Assembly (NCBI GenBank): GCA_020426845.1
Contig: JAGQPF010000455.1
Coordinates: 1-34,151 of the forward strand
DNA: 34,151 nucleotides
Reading direction: 5' to 3'
Origin: Planctomycetales bacterium
GTDB lineage: Bacteria; Planctomycetota; Planctomycetia; Pirellulales; Pirellulaceae
How positions within the stretch are numbered: the stretch's first letter is position 1; each line of letters begins with the position of its first letter. Positions 16,781 to 24,827 of this stretch are shown piece by piece. The position numbers were made by a program, and so were the translations under genes. The notes beneath the pieces are model-generated. The model was not told where the DNA came from. It saw only the letters and a list, made by a program, of their open reading frames with translations, and ran no database searches.

Positions 16781-18277
16781 ATGAAACCCTTCAAATTACC
16801 TCGTCGCTTGACGTCGCTGCGCATGGCGTTTTCCTTTGCGTTCGCCGTCTCGCACGTCGTCGCGCCAATCGCTATTTGGCTGCCGGCGCTTGCCTTGGCC
16901 AAGCCGCCATTGCCGACCCCGGCCGAGACACCTGTGGTCGGCGAGGCCGACGCGCTGCTGCTTCGCAAGCTCTACCACGAGCGAGATCGCGAGGGCGGCC
17001 TCGCTTCGCTCCAGGATGACGACGAGTATCTGGCGCTGATCAAGAAGCATGACTTGCGGCTGTTGAGCGGCCCGATGCTGGGCGATGTCACCGACCGCTC
17101 CGCTCGTGTTTGGCTGCGCACGGCCACTGCGGCGCGCGTCGAAGTGGTGCTCCACGAAGGAGACACCCGCGTGGCGAGTGCGGCAGCAATGTCGTCGACC
17201 GATCGCGACTTCACCGTCGTGTTGAGTTTCGGGCAACTCAAGCCGTCGACCGACTATCGCTATGAAGTGCGGATCGACGGCCAGCCCGCTCACGGTGCGC
17301 TGGGGCTGACCGGATTGCCGACGTTTCGCACTGCTCCCCCGGCCGGTGCCGGGGCGAAATTCTCTGTGGCGTTCGGAGGAGGGGCCAGATACGTTCCCGA
17401 AAAGGAGCGCATCTGGGACACCGTCGCAGCGGCTCATCCGCAAGCCTTTCTATTTCTCGGCGACAACATCTATATCGACGAGCCGCAGTGGCGATCGAAG
17501 CAGCGAGTGATGTATTACCGGCGGCAGATGCGGCCCGAGTTTCGTCGCCTGACGGCCTCGACGGCCTGCTACGCGATCTGGGACGACCACGACTTCGGCG
17601 CCAACGACACCGCGGGCGGGCCCGATCCGTTTCGGCCCGAATGGAAGCTCCCCGTGTGGCAGGTGTTTCGAGAGAACTGGAACAACCCGTCCTACGGTGG
17701 CGGCGAAAAACAGCCGGGCTGTTGGTTTGACTTTCATATCGGCGACGTGCACTTCATCATGACCGACGGCCGCTACTACCGTTCCTTCAAGGACGGCACC
17801 ATGCTCGGGCCCGTCCAGAAACAGTGGCTGATGAAGACGCTGCGAGAGAGCAAGGCGAAGTTTAAAGTGATCGCCTCCGGCACGTTGTGGACGGAGTTGG
17901 CCGACAAGGGAGGCAAAGACTCGTGGTGGGGAGTTCCCGAGGAGCGTGAGGAAATCTTCTCGCTTATCGATCGAGAGCGCATCGGCGGCGTGTTCTTGAT
18001 CTCCGCGGATCGGCATCGCACCGACATCTACCGCATCCGTCGTCCCAACGGCTACGACCTGTACGAGTTCGAGACGTCCAAGCTCACCAACGATCACACG
18101 CACCCCACAAAGCCGCAGGCGCTGTTCTCGTACAACCAGGGAAATTTCTACGGGCGCCTCGACTTCGACTTCACTCAGCCGGATCCGACCATGACGTTCC
18201 GGTGCATCGACATCGACGGCAAGCTGATCCACGCGATGCCGTTGCGACTCAGCCAGTTGCAGGCGCCCGACAAGTAA
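16781..18277 (+). CDS. PhoD-like alkaline phosphatase, secreted
   Basis: A 498-residue metallophosphatase of the alkaline phosphatase D family, expected to hydrolyse phosphomono- or diesters in the periplasm with calcium and iron. A signal peptide covers about residues 10-40. A fibronectin-like PhoD N-terminal domain spans about 85-185 (GPMLGDVTDRSARVWLRT). Then come the metallophosphatase motifs FLGDNIYIDEP (D228, N229), IWDDHDFGAND (D268-D271) and ISADRHRTD (D410, H412). The ATG directly follows the stop of the isomerase gene (TGAG then ATG at 16781), favouring coupled translation. An open frame begins upstream at 16613, but it lies inside the isomerase gene and would lack a leading signal peptide. 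Confidence 0.93.
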   Translation: MKPFKLPRRLTSLRMAFSFAFAVSHVVAPIAIWLPALALAKPPLPTPAETPVVGEADALLLRKLYHERDREGGLASLQDDDEYLALIKKHDLRLLSGPMLGDVTDRSARVWLRTATAARVEVVLHEGDTRVASAAAMSSTDRDFTVVLSFGQLKPSTDYRYEVRIDGQPAHGALGLTGLPTFRTAPPAGAGAKFSVAFGGGARYVPEKERIWDTVAAAHPQAFLFLGDNIYIDEPQWRSKQRVMYYRRQMRPEFRRLTASTACYAIWDDHDFGANDTAGGPDPFRPEWKLPVWQVFRENWNNPSYGGGEKQPGCWFDFHIGDVHFIMTDGRYYRSFKDGTMLGPVQKQWLMKTLRESKAKFKVIASGTLWTELADKGGKDSWWGVPEEREEIFSLIDRERIGGVFLISADRHRTDIYRIRRPNGYDLYEFETSKLTNDHTHPTKPQALFSYNQGNFYGRLDFDFTQPDPTMTFRCIDIDGKLIHAMPLRLSQLQAPDK

Positions 18278-18309
18278 CGCTCCTCTATGCCAAAGAACAG
18301 GAAGAACCG

Positions 18310-19395
18310 GTGAGCTCGACGCAAGACGACGCCAGGAACGAGGAACAGGCGGCTTCCCCAGGGCATAAAGGGCATCGGGCTGGGCTTGTCGGTGTCGGGA
18401 TCCTGTCAGTCTTCCTCTTAATGGCGGGAGAGGGCGAGGCGCTGGCGCAACAGCAGCCGCCGAAGCAGCTGGTCGAGCCCGGTGCGCCAGCCGGCAAGCC
18501 GAGCATTCGAGTTGCTGCCGTGCAGCTGACCGGGTACGACAAAGGCGAGCTTCCGCGCGAGGGCTTTGATCCGGCGGGCAAGGTCGTCGGTTATCTGGAG
18601 CGAGCCGCGGGCGACAACGCTCAGGGTGAAACGGCGGGCCTCGATCTGATGGTGTTCCCCGAGTATGTCTTGGGGCACATCGACGTGCCGGGTCCCGAGA
18701 CCCAACGCATTGCGAAGGCCGTTCGTCGCGCTGGATGCTACGTGGTCGTGGGCTGTTGGGAGAAGCTGGCAGTCAAGAAGTTCGCCAACGCGATTCTGTT
18801 GTTCGGCCGTGACGGCGAGCTCGTCGGCAAGTACTACAAAACTCACCCGGCGATCGACCATTTCGAAGGAGAGCCAGCTTGGCTCAACCCGCCTGTCGGG
18901 CGCACTCGCGAGTGGTTTTTGGCCAACGACCCGGAGTGGATCATGCAGGCCGGACAGCAGTTGCCCATCTTCGAGCTCGACTTCGGCAAGGTCGGAATTC
19001 TCACCTGCTACGACGGCTGGTTCCCCGAGCCGGCTCGCGTGCTTTCGCTCAAGGGCGCCGAATTGTTGCTATGGGTCAATGGCCGGCGCGGGATCGTCGA
19101 AGACTTTATCGTCAAGTCGACGACCTTCCAGAGCCAAGTGGCGATGGTATCCACCAACCAAGCCTACGGCGGCGGCACCATGATCGGCCAGTTTCCGGCG
19201 CAAGTGGTCGCACGCGCGCCGGACCGCCAGGAGGCGCTGATTGAGGCGACCATCGACTTGCGGCGGCTCCGCACGGCCAGAGCCAATAGCCGCAACTTTC
19301 GTCAACGCCGGCCCGATCTCTATGGCGAATTGACCAAACCGCTCCGCCAGAACCGCCCCGCTCCGCAGCCGGTTGAGGCGCCCGGCGAGCGCTAA
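18310..19395 (+). CDS. Exported carbon-nitrogen hydrolase (nitrilase superfamily)
   Basis: A 361-residue nitrilase-superfamily hydrolase acting on amide or nitrile C-N bonds. The catalytic triad is intact: E118 (VFPEYVLG), K177 (GKYYKTHP) and C233 (ILTCYDGWFPEP). A hydrophobic segment at about 25-46 ending in EALAQQQ is a signal peptide or membrane anchor, placing the enzyme outside the cytoplasm, which is unusual for the superfamily. The chosen start is GTG at 18310, with AGGAAG upstream. Upstream in-frame ATG codons overlap the PhoD-like gene and lack such a site. It follows the PhoD-like gene by 32 bases and is the last gene of the plus-strand group. The substrate is not predictable. Confidence 0.87.
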   Translation: MSSTQDDARNEEQAASPGHKGHRAGLVGVGILSVFLLMAGEGEALAQQQPPKQLVEPGAPAGKPSIRVAAVQLTGYDKGELPREGFDPAGKVVGYLERAAGDNAQGETAGLDLMVFPEYVLGHIDVPGPETQRIAKAVRRAGCYVVVGCWEKLAVKKFANAILLFGRDGELVGKYYKTHPAIDHFEGEPAWLNPPVGRTREWFLANDPEWIMQAGQQLPIFELDFGKVGILTCYDGWFPEPARVLSLKGAELLLWVNGRRGIVEDFIVKSTTFQSQVAMVSTNQAYGGGTMIGQFPAQVVARAPDRQEALIEATIDLRRLRTARANSRNFRQRRPDLYGELTKPLRQNRPAPQPVEAPGER

Positions 19396-19404
19396 CGCAA
19401 ATCG

Positions 19405-19472
19405 CGTACGACGGACTTCCAGTCCGTCGTTGCGACCAGAAGGCTCTCGACGGACTGGAAGTCCGTCGTACG
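19405..19472. terminator. Composite inverted repeat between convergent genes
   Basis: Two palindromes sit in opposite orientation. The first has perfect 10-base arms ACGACGGACT / AGTCCGTCGT around TCC (19408-19430). The second has 9-base arms CGACGGACT / AGTCCGTCG around GGA (19448-19468). The two copies are reverse complements of each other over about 25 bases, so the pair could also fold as one long stem. It lies between the ends of the nitrilase-like gene and the GlmM-like gene, fitting a bidirectional terminator; no U-tract is present, so this role is inferred. It also looks like a dispersed genomic repeat. Confidence 0.6.
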
Positions 19473-19517
19473 ATGCGCGCACATTAGCATCAGCAACCGC
19501 GCGCAACGCCAAGTTGC

Positions 19518-20921
19518 CTACGAACTTTGCCGCAAGAGTGACATGGCTTCGTCAGCCAACTCGCGGGCCTCGTCGGCGGTCGGCGCCTCGGCGATGGCTC
19601 GGACAATCGGCTCGGTGTTGCTCGCTCGCAACAGCAGCCAGCGATCGGGCCAGTCGAGCCGCAAGCCGTCGAGCCGGCTGGGGGCGGCGGCGGAGAACTT
19701 GGCCTCGAGCCGCTCCATGGCGGCGGGGACCCGATCTCGGGGCATCTCCACTTTGTCCTTGTGGATTGCATACGACGGCAATTCGGCCACCCATTGCTGG
19801 AGCGCCGCCGGTTGGCCGTCACCATGAGCCAACGCGTCCAGCAGCAGCGCCATGCCGACGAAGCTGTCACGCACGTAGCCGACGCGCGGGTCGATCGGGC
19901 CTCCATTGCCCTCGCCGCCGAACACGGCTTGCTCGCGAATCATCACATCCGCCACATTCGCTTCGCCGACGGCCGATCGATGGAATGTGGCGCCGTAGCG
20001 AGTGGCAATGTCCTCGGACATGCGGCTTGTGGCGCAGTTGGTCACGACGGCCATTGCCGAGGACGGGCCATCGGGCGAGGCGTCGCGGCGCTGCCGCAGC
20101 ACATGGTCCATACACAGGGCCAGCGTGTACTCTTCGCCGATATAGCGGCCTGCTCCATCGATCAGAGCCAAACGATCCGCGTCGGGGTCCTGGCAGAAGC
20201 CGATGATTGCTCCGCAGCCAACGACCTCACGGCCGACATCAACCAGGTTCTCCGCGGTGGGCTCCGGCTTGTGCGCGAACTTTCCGTCGGGTGTGCCGCC
20301 CAGCAAGGTCAGTCGGCAGTTCAGCGCCTCCAGCAGGCGACGGCCGAGCAACGAGCCTGCGCCATGATTCGAATCGAGCAGCACGGGGAAACGGCAGTCG
20401 CGAATTCGCTCGACATCCACGATTCCCAGCACCGACTCCAGGTGCGCCGCATGGGGATCGGCGTGAGTCGACGCGGCGCCGATCGCGTCCCAAGCCGCCC
20501 AGTCGGGCCGGCCCTCTCGATAGGCGGCGGAGACCGCTTCGCCGAGCTGTGCGGGGATCACGCGGCCGTCCGCGCCAAACAGCTTGATGCCGTTGTACGC
20601 CGGAGGATTGTGGCTCGCTGACACTTGCACGCCACCGGCGGCGCCAAGCGAACGCACCAACACGCCAGTGGTCGGTGTCGAGGCCACGTCAGCATCCACG
20701 ACGTCGCGCCCGCAAGCCTGCAACGTCGCCTTGACGATGTCCGCCAGCATGCGTCCGGTCGTGCGCCCGTCGCGCGACACTACAACAGGTTGGGTGTTGG
20801 CCTCAGCGCCGGTCGGCAACTGTCGGGCGAACGCGGCCACGTACTGCTGCACGACGTGCGGGGTCAATGATGTCCCCACGATGCCGCGCAGGCCGGAGAC
20901 ACTGATAATCAACTCATCCAT
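19518..20921 (-). CDS. glmM: Phosphoglucosamine mutase-like phosphohexomutase
   Basis: A 467-residue alpha-D-phosphohexomutase, most like bacterial or archaeal phosphoglucosamine mutase, which interconverts glucosamine-6-phosphate and glucosamine-1-phosphate for UDP-N-acetylglucosamine synthesis in the cytoplasm. The phosphoserine loop is SASHNPPAYNG with S103. The metal loop is DPDADR, the sugar-binding loop is GEGNGG and the phosphate-binding loop is RASNTEPIVR. The loop GEGNGG with its surroundings favours GlmM over phosphoglucomutase, but phosphomannomutase activity is not excluded. The ATG at 20921 is chosen over a TTG at 20942; AAAGG lies about ten bases upstream. It diverges from the PGM2-type mutase gene across 364 bases and converges with the nitrilase-like gene. 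Confidence 0.88.
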   Translation of the reverse strand: MDELIISVSGLRGIVGTSLTPHVVQQYVAAFARQLPTGAEANTQPVVVSRDGRTTGRMLADIVKATLQACGRDVVDADVASTPTTGVLVRSLGAAGGVQVSASHNPPAYNGIKLFGADGRVIPAQLGEAVSAAYREGRPDWAAWDAIGAASTHADPHAAHLESVLGIVDVERIRDCRFPVLLDSNHGAGSLLGRRLLEALNCRLTLLGGTPDGKFAHKPEPTAENLVDVGREVVGCGAIIGFCQDPDADRLALIDGAGRYIGEEYTLALCMDHVLRQRRDASPDGPSSAMAVVTNCATSRMSEDIATRYGATFHRSAVGEANVADVMIREQAVFGGEGNGGPIDPRVGYVRDSFVGMALLLDALAHGDGQPAALQQWVAELPSYAIHKDKVEMPRDRVPAAMERLEAKFSAAAPSRLDGLRLDWPDRWLLLRASNTEPIVRAIAEAPTADEARELADEAMSLLRQSS

Positions 20922-21285
20922 CGAGGTTTTGCCTTTCTGCAAGGTGCTTGCGCATCAGCATGGGGAAAACCCCCCGTCTTGACAACCGGAGTTGCGGCAG
21001 TGATTTGCGAATGAGGATGCTGAGGGCGCGCAGAACGTCGCGGGGACTGGGGGGGCGAAGCGAGTCTGCTTGGTCGGGTCCAATCGTTTCTCATCGTTCC
21101 TCATTGCAGGCGACCCTTGTGAGGCCGGGTGGACTTGCCGGGATGGGCGATTGTGCGCACTGGTTGTCCCCAAAACCCGCCGTTCCGGCAGAATTCTCTC
21201 GGCGGCGAGCAATGGACCGGGCGGAAACCTTTACACTGAACGCAATTCCGCTTCCTCCCCGATGGCAACAGCCTGAAAGCTCCCC
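20922..21285. other. Divergent spacer between the two phosphohexomutase genes
   Basis: A 364-base gene-free stretch that should contain the promoters of both mutase genes. It holds a TTGACA at 20979-20984 on the plus strand, without a convincing partner hexamer, a small GGGG-AAAA-CCCC hairpin at 20962-20973 and an inverted partial copy of the 32-bp dispersed element at 21106-21126. No RNA gene or riboswitch was recognised. Confidence 0.5.
21106..21126 (-). repeat. Dispersed 32-bp element, partial inverted copy
   Basis: The 21 bases GCAGGCGACCCTTGTGAGGC plus C match exactly the reverse complement of part of the elements at 14116-14147 and 24773-24804; bases on either side are only loosely similar. 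Confidence 0.85.
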
Positions 21286-23076
21286 ATGACGACAGCCTCG
21301 GAACGTGCTCTGCAATTGCTGGAACAGGCCTCCCAAGACCCACGTTTGACCGACGACGCCGTGAAGAACATTCGTATGTGGCTCACCGAGCCTCGATATG
21401 CGGAGTATGTCGACCAGATTCTGCAGCACCTCGAGGCGGGCAAGATCCAGGAGCTCGACGACGCATTTTGGACGGTGATTCCGTTCGGGACCGGCGGCCG
21501 TCGAGGGCGGATGTATCCGATCGGCTGCAACGCCATTAACGACCGGACTATCGGCGAGAGCGCCCAAGGGTTGGCGACGTATGTCCGCGAGGCACTTGGC
21601 GGAGAGGGGCTCTCTTGCGCCATCGCCTACGACACCCGCCACCGCTCGCGACACTTCGCCGAGTTGTGCGCCGGCATCATGGTGGCCAACGGCTTTCGGG
21701 TCTACTTTCTCGATGACTATCGCAGCACCCCCGAGCTGTCGTTCCTGGTGCGGCATCGGCAGTGCTCGTGCGGGATTATGGTCACCGCCAGCCACAATCC
21801 GCCTTCGGACAACGCGGTGAAAGTGTACTGGTCCACGGGCGCCCAAGTGCAGCCGCCCCACGACGCCGCCATTATTCAAAAGGTGGGCGAGACACAGCAG
21901 ATCGAGACGGCCAGCTTCGCGCAGGCGGTGTCCGACGGCCAGGTGGTGCTGTGCACGGAGGACACCGACGAGGCGTACCACGCGGCTGTCGTCGCCGAGC
22001 GGCTGGGGAATTCCCGCGGCGCAAAGGTCATTTACTCGCCGCTGCACGGAGTCGGCGAGCATTCGGTGATGGCCTGCCTGGCTGCCGATGGCTTCTCGGA
22101 TATCGAGGTTTACGAGCGACACCGCGAACGCAGTGGCGATTTTCCCAACGTCCCCGATCACGTCTCCAACCCCGAAAACCCCGCGGTGTTCGATGAGATC
22201 ATTCGGCACGCCCAGGACGTCGATGCCGACCTAGTTTTGGCCACCGACCCCGATTGCGACCGGATGGGCGCCGCCGCGCCACTGACCACCGATCCATCGG
22301 GCCTCTGGTCGACCTTCAACGGCAACCAGCTCGGCGTGCTGCTTTGCGACTATGTGTTGTCTCAGCGAGCTGCCGCCGGCACGCTGACGCCCGATCACTA
22401 CGTCGTCAGCACATTGGTCACGACGCAGATGCTGCGGCGCGTGGCCGAGTCCTACGGCGTGAAGGCGTACATGGATCAATTGGTCGGCTTCAAGTGGATC
22501 TGCGGGCGGATGGACGAGGAGGGCGCCGATCGCTTCTGCTTTGGCACGGAGGAGTCCCACGGCTACCTGGTTGGCCAGTATGCTCGCGACAAGGACGGCG
22601 CCGTGGCCTGCATGTTGATGGCGGAGTTGGCTTCCGCCTGCAAGGCCGCGGGAATCTCGGTTCACGATCGGCTCGCCCAGTTGCATCGACGGCACGGTTA
22701 CCATGCGGAGCGCCTGCTGAACGTCCGCATGGAGGGCTCCGAGGGCATGGCCGAAATGCGGAAGTTGATGGACCAATTCCGCAACGATCCGCCGCGTGCC
22801 ATCGGCGGCATCGCCGTGACGAGCGTGCGGGACTATGGCGCCGGCGAGACGCTTGACGTCGCCAGCGGTCGGCGCGAGCCGCTCGATGGTCCGCGCGGCA
22901 CGTTGATCATCATGGACCTCGCCGAGCCGGGCAACTATGTCGCCGTGCGGCCGTCCGGCACGGAGCCGAAAGTGAAGTACTACATGTTTGCCTACGCCCC
23001 GCCGACGGCGGACATGTATAGCAGCATTGACGCGGTGCAACACCGATTGGACGCGATCGAGCAGGACTTGAAGTAG
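21286..23076 (+). CDS. Phosphoglucomutase/phosphomannomutase, PGM2-type
   Basis: A 596-residue cytoplasmic phosphohexomutase. The length, the N-terminal helical extension and the motif set match PGM2-like enzymes that interconvert hexose (or pentose) 1- and 6- (or 5-) phosphates. The catalytic phosphoserine is S169 in TASHNPPSDN. The magnesium loop is TDPDCDRMG with D321, D323 and D325. The sugar-binding loop is GTEESHGYL and the phosphate-binding loop is RPSGTEPKVKYYMF near the C-terminus. The ATG at 21286 follows a weak GAAAG site. The PncC-like gene begins eight bases after its stop, so the two are cotranscribed. Glycogen or exopolysaccharide precursor supply is a reasonable role. Confidence 0.93.
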   Translation: MTTASERALQLLEQASQDPRLTDDAVKNIRMWLTEPRYAEYVDQILQHLEAGKIQELDDAFWTVIPFGTGGRRGRMYPIGCNAINDRTIGESAQGLATYVREALGGEGLSCAIAYDTRHRSRHFAELCAGIMVANGFRVYFLDDYRSTPELSFLVRHRQCSCGIMVTASHNPPSDNAVKVYWSTGAQVQPPHDAAIIQKVGETQQIETASFAQAVSDGQVVLCTEDTDEAYHAAVVAERLGNSRGAKVIYSPLHGVGEHSVMACLAADGFSDIEVYERHRERSGDFPNVPDHVSNPENPAVFDEIIRHAQDVDADLVLATDPDCDRMGAAAPLTTDPSGLWSTFNGNQLGVLLCDYVLSQRAAAGTLTPDHYVVSTLVTTQMLRRVAESYGVKAYMDQLVGFKWICGRMDEEGADRFCFGTEESHGYLVGQYARDKDGAVACMLMAELASACKAAGISVHDRLAQLHRRHGYHAERLLNVRMEGSEGMAEMRKLMDQFRNDPPRAIGGIAVTSVRDYGAGETLDVASGRREPLDGPRGTLIIMDLAEPGNYVAVRPSGTEPKVKYYMFAYAPPTADMYSSIDAVQHRLDAIEQDLK

Positions 23077-23084
23077 GGCCCGCC

Positions 23085-23591
23085 ATGACCGATCCGCTGT
23101 CAGAGTCCGCTCAACAGTTGGCGTCCGCATTGCGATCCCATGGCTGGCGAATTGTCATGGCCGAGAGCTGCACGGCGGGCCTGGCATCGGCAGTGTTGGC
23201 AGGTGTTCCGGGCATCTCGGAGCATCATTGTGGCTCGGCGGTCACTTATCGCGAGGACACCAAGCATTGCTGGCTGGGCGTCCGTCTCGAGGATCTCGAG
23301 AAGCACACGGCCGTCAGCGACGTGGTGGCGCGTCAAATGTGCGTTGGCGTGCTCGCTCAGACGCCCGAGGCGCACGTGGGGGTGTCAATCACCGGTCACC
23401 TGGGCCCGAATGCGCCGGACGGCTTCGATGGCTTGGTGTTTGTCGGCTCGACGATCCGCGGCGCCGCTGGTCTGCCGGATCAGGTGCAAGTCGAACGCGT
23501 CGAGCTGACGACGTCGACGCGCGGCGAGCGGCAGCAAGAGGCGGCTGTCCGACTGCTGCGTCATGCGTTGAATCGCCTCGCAAGCGCCTAG
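23085..23591 (+). CDS. CinA-family nicotinamide-nucleotide amidohydrolase (PncC-like)
   Basis: A 168-residue stand-alone CinA C-terminal domain. PncC enzymes deamidate nicotinamide mononucleotide to nicotinate mononucleotide in pyridine-nucleotide salvage. The family signature MAESCTAGLASAVLAGVPG (23-41) is present, followed by GSAVTYREDTKHCWLGV and VSITGHLGP, the equivalent of the usual GxAGP stretch. Tyrosine and lysine positions near 55-60 are consistent with the family pattern. The usual N-terminal MoCF domain is absent, as in many PncC proteins. It begins eight bases after the phosphohexomutase stop with AGTAGGG as ribosome site, and converges with the FHA-GGDEF gene. Confidence 0.9.
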   Translation: MTDPLSESAQQLASALRSHGWRIVMAESCTAGLASAVLAGVPGISEHHCGSAVTYREDTKHCWLGVRLEDLEKHTAVSDVVARQMCVGVLAQTPEAHVGVSITGHLGPNAPDGFDGLVFVGSTIRGAAGLPDQVQVERVELTTSTRGERQQEAAVRLLRHALNRLASA

Positions 23592-23696
23592 CAGCCTGTT
23601 GAAAAAGACCCCACTTCCAATTGGAACCGCCGTCAGTCTGGAAGCATGCGGGGGGCGATTGCCGGATCAGGTGTTTTCAACGGCCATCTACAATCA

Positions 23697-24536
23697 TCAA
23701 CAGCAGACGCGATTGCGTCCCGACTGCTTCGCCTCATAGAGCTTGTTGTCGGTCGTCGAAATCAGTTCGGCGCGAGTCATTGTCCCGTCCGGCACGCAGG
23801 AGGCGACCCCCACGCTCACGGTCACGGACAGAGTGACTTCCCCGGTGTGAAACGGCGTGGAGCCGACGATTTCGCGAATCCGCTCGCCCATCATAATGGC
23901 GCCGTCGCGCGTCGTCTCGGCCATCACCAGGGCGAACTCCTCGCCGCCGTAGCGCGCAAACACCTCGTCGCGGCGAACCACTCGGGACACGCGGCGGCTC
24001 AGCTCCTGGAGCACTTCGTCGCCGGCCAGATGGCCATATTGGTCGTTGACGCGCTTGAAGTGGTCGACGTCGAACAGCACCAGCGCTAGCAGCCGGTGGT
24101 AGCGGCGGGCGCGCTCGATTTCGCGATCGAGCGTCTCGACGAAGTAGCGCTGGTTGTAAGCGCCGGTCAGTCCATCCTTGGTCATCATCGAGTAGACCGT
24201 CTCGTGGTACTGCGCCTCGATGTGGTCGGACGAAAGAAACTTGAAGATGTGGTTGGCGATCCGCACGCGATCGCCTGCTCGCAACGGATGACTCGTCACG
24301 CGTCGTTCGTTGACGAACGTGCCGTTCGTGCTGTTCAGGTCGGTGATCAGGTACGACCCGTCGCAGGTCTCGATATTCGCGTGATGGCGGGAGATGGAGG
24401 CGTCGTGGATCACGTAGTCGCACTTTTCGTCGCGGCCAATCAGAAAGCCGCCGTCGCGAACGTGTATCAGCCCGCCGTTGACATCCATCGGGTGGATCTT
24501 GACCAAGCACCCGCGGCCGCGCATAGAAGTGCTCAT
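23697..24536 (-). CDS. FHA-GGDEF diguanylate cyclase
   Basis: A 279-residue cytoplasmic protein with an N-terminal forkhead-associated domain (about 20-100; GRDEKCDYVIHDASISRHHA and LNSTNGTFVN), which binds phosphothreonine peptides, and a C-terminal GGDEF domain (about 115-279). The active-site motif is GGEEF (197-201) and substrate-binding residues are in FDVDHFKRVND, so the cyclase should make cyclic di-GMP from two GTP. The usual inhibitory RxxD motif five residues before GGEEF reads RRDE, so product inhibition may be weakened. The ATG at 24536 is preferred; the longer frame to 24827 runs through the dispersed 32-bp element. It lies downstream of dapA on the same strand and converges with the pncC-like gene. 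Confidence 0.93.
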   Translation of the reverse strand: MSTSMRGRGCLVKIHPMDVNGGLIHVRDGGFLIGRDEKCDYVIHDASISRHHANIETCDGSYLITDLNSTNGTFVNERRVTSHPLRAGDRVRIANHIFKFLSSDHIEAQYHETVYSMMTKDGLTGAYNQRYFVETLDREIERARRYHRLLALVLFDVDHFKRVNDQYGHLAGDEVLQELSRRVSRVVRRDEVFARYGGEEFALVMAETTRDGAIMMGERIREIVGSTPFHTGEVTLSVTVSVGVASCVPDGTMTRAELISTTDNKLYEAKQSGRNRVCC

Positions 24537-24772
24537 GGCAGCCAAGTTGGCAGCCGCGGGAGGTTCTAATTCCCAACCAGGGCTGGTCACGAGCAGACTC
24601 CACGATGGCACAAAACTACACAAGTGTGTCACTGAAAACTTGGCGTGTCCCCGGCGATCCCGCATCCGTCCCGGGAATCCGGCCGTTTCGGGGGTGCGCA
24701 CAAGGATTGTGACGGTTGAGCTGCCCTGACAGGGGCGCGACACACGCACTGAAGAGATGGGATCGGCCCACC

Positions 24773-24804
24773 GGGCCTCACAAGGGTCGCCTGCGATGGA
24801 GGCC
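24773..24804 (+). repeat. Dispersed 32-bp element, copy 2
   Basis: Identical over all 32 bases to the element at 14116-14147. It lies in the 291-base spacer between the end of dapA and the start of the FHA-GGDEF gene, where it would be in the leader of the latter. Confidence 0.9.
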
Positions 24805-24827
24805 TGCGTGCGGCTTTCAGGCGGCAA

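Noticed and set aside
15790-16968. Minus-strand open frame of 392 codons
   Set aside because: It is antisense to the isomerase gene, which has intact metal ligands and a signal peptide.
20979-21010. Promoter with TTGACA for the PGM2-type gene
   Set aside because: No acceptable -10 hexamer lies 16-18 bases downstream and the gene begins about 300 bases later.
21091-22209. Minus-strand open frame of 372 codons
   Set aside because: It is antisense to the PGM2-type mutase with its complete active-site loops.
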